Of a DNA stretch of 64,000 nucleotides, positions 63,070 through 64,000 are shown piece after piece. The translations under genes and the position numbers were made by a program. Within the stretch, counting starts at the first letter, position 1; each line of letters starts with the position of its first letter. The stretch is from Clostridiales bacterium 38-18 (GTDB lineage: Bacteria > Bacillota > Clostridia > Peptostreptococcales > Acidaminobacteraceae): the NCBI GenBank assembly GCA_001897605.1, contig MKTL01000004.1, forward strand, positions 1-64,000, read 5' to 3'. The notes below the pieces were generated by a model. It had not been told where the DNA came from and made no database searches. It was given only the letters and a program-made list of their open reading frames with translations.

Positions 63070-63149
63070 AATATCCCCCTTGAATTGATTCAGCCTATCA
63101 CTACGCCATATATATAGGATATCTAAATAAATTTATATATTCAAGTCAA

Positions 63150-63800
63150 TTAAATTTTTGTAATATTATGCTTAATCGCATACAGTGCAGCCTGTGTACG
63201 ATCGGTCACCTTAATTTTCTTAAAAATATTAGAAACGTGATTTTTGACCGTTTTTTCTGAAATAAATAGCTCTATTGCTATTTCCTTGTTATTATATCCC
63301 TTCGATATCAAACGAATGACTTCATATTCTCTTTTAGTAAGATTATTACCTATGACATCTTCCATGTTCTTATCTTTTCTCTTGTATTCTCTGACTAGAA
63401 TACCAGAAAGTGTTGGATGGATATAAACCTCACCCTGAACCACCTTTTGGATGGCTTTAACTAGAGATGAAACATCTGCATCTTTAAGGACGTAGCCCTC
63501 TGCTCCTATGTTAATCGTCTCAATTAGATATTCAGCGTCCTCATGTATGGTCAACATAATGACTTTAATTTCTGGGTAGTCCTGTTTAATTTGCTTTAAG
63601 CAGTCAATGCCATTCATTACTGGCATATTGATGTCGAGTAAAACCACATCAGGTGATGTCTCTTTAATACTCGTTATTGCCTGCTCACCGTCTCCTGCCA
63701 ATGCGACGATTTCAAAATTTTCTTCAAGTTCTAATAACTTTTTGATTCCTTCACGAATTAGTGCATGGTCATCGGCAATCATTACTTTAATCTTATTCAT
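63150..63800 (-). CDS. NarL/DegU-family response regulator
   Basis: 216 residues from the ATG at 63800 (GGAGG upstream), preferred to 63815. Receiver domain with ADDHALIREG, phospho-Asp in VVLLDINMPVMNG; C-terminal LuxR-type HTH (LTKREYEVIRLISKGYNNKEIAIELFISEKTVKNHVSNIFKK). It is the partner of the kinase whose gene ends 11 bp upstream. Confidence 0.94.
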   Translation of the reverse strand: MNKIKVMIADDHALIREGIKKLLELEENFEIVALAGDGEQAITSIKETSPDVVLLDINMPVMNGIDCLKQIKQDYPEIKVIMLTIHEDAEYLIETINIGAEGYVLKDADVSSLVKAIQKVVQGEVYIHPTLSGILVREYKRKDKNMEDVIGNNLTKREYEVIRLISKGYNNKEIAIELFISEKTVKNHVSNIFKKIKVTDRTQAALYAIKHNITKI

Positions 63801-63811
63801 ATAAGCCTCCG

Positions 63812-64000
63812 TCAACTATTAGGTATTCTTATTTTGATTGTCGTTCCTTGAAGGTGACCTGAAACGAGCTCTAAGGTTCCATTGATAATCTCAATTCTTT
63901 CCTTCATGTTATATAATCCAAAACCCATTGGGTTAAGAGTCGTTTTATCGACATCGAAACCAACACCATCATCGGTTATGGTTAATGTCACTTCTAAATC
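63812..64000 (-). CDS. NarX/DegS-type sensor histidine kinase, C-terminal end (partial)
   Basis: The last 62 codons of a kinase running off the right edge. LTITDDGVGFD and MGFGLYNMKERIEIINGTLEL are the ATP-binding G boxes of the HPK7 (DegS/NarX) subfamily, ending IKIRIPNS and TGA. It is followed by its NarL-type regulator gene. Confidence 0.9.
   Translation of the reverse strand, partial: DLEVTLTITDDGVGFDVDKTTLNPMGFGLYNMKERIEIINGTLELVSGHLQGTTIKIRIPNS

Overview
The window looks like a chromosomal segment of a low-GC, anaerobic, Gram-positive bacterium of the Clostridia type. The grounds are the AT-rich intergenic DNA, strong AGGAGG-type ribosome binding sites, a flavodiiron protein, a small ferredoxin, a sigma-54 activator system, a SAM-I riboswitch over metY-metA, a NiCo-type leader over a cation efflux gene, and ACR3-type arsenic resistance. 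No rRNA, tRNA, CRISPR array, integrase or transposase gene is visible. Nearly all genes lie on the minus strand.

Region 1 (1-16465) is an accessory zone directly downstream of a 23S rRNA uracil methyltransferase gene (16466-18481). Short pieces of the 3' end of such a gene recur in it, in frame and in the same orientation, each followed by the same kind of hairpin (about 1888-2050, 5828-5993 and, more diverged, 11044-11105). They divide the zone into blocks. Block one holds an unknown protein and an Imm5-like gene. Block two is a cadmium/zinc resistance operon (ArsR-type sensor, split P-type ATPase, Fe-S metallochaperone). Block three holds a ParE/Phd toxin-antitoxin pair, a GIY-YIG gene between inverted repeats, a zinc protease and a MATE exporter broken by one stop codon. 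Block four holds small unknown genes and a BlaI/BlaR1-type pair. The simplest reading is repeated integration at the 3' end of the methyltransferase gene. A second repeated module, a terminator-like hairpin leader plus a gene starting MSKFF/MSKLF, occurs three times, once intact and twice decayed.

Region 2 (16466-24290) carries the methyltransferase, a Crp/Fnr regulator with a ferredoxin gene, a LigB-family dioxygenase, an operon of an ECF-like sigma factor, a 38-residue protein and a predicted beta-solenoid protein, a flavodoxin, an excisionase-type HTH protein and a DUF4180 protein. Region 3 (24386-35640) is a coherent stress cluster: a membrane histidine kinase and an NtrC-type sigma-54 activator sit among three good -24/-12 promoters. 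These precede an Lgt-like/NusG-II operon, an RseC-like gene, and a CC-motif protein with a small membrane protein. A Met-rich exported protein, a His-rich copper ATPase and a chemoreceptor share the area.

Region 4 (35657-64000) is mostly housekeeping and transport: metA-metY under a SAM riboswitch, a terpene-cyclase-fold protein, a DEAD-box helicase, PPK2 overlapping a GGDEF gene, FprA, an EamA transporter, a PucR regulator, two unknown genes, an MFS transporter, arsR-acr3-arsC, a GAF-GGDEF protein, a Cthe_2159-like lipoprotein, a CDF exporter, a second methyltransferase, an HtrA protease with Hsp20, a two-component system, an M18 aminopeptidase, and a NarL-type regulator whose kinase runs off the right edge.
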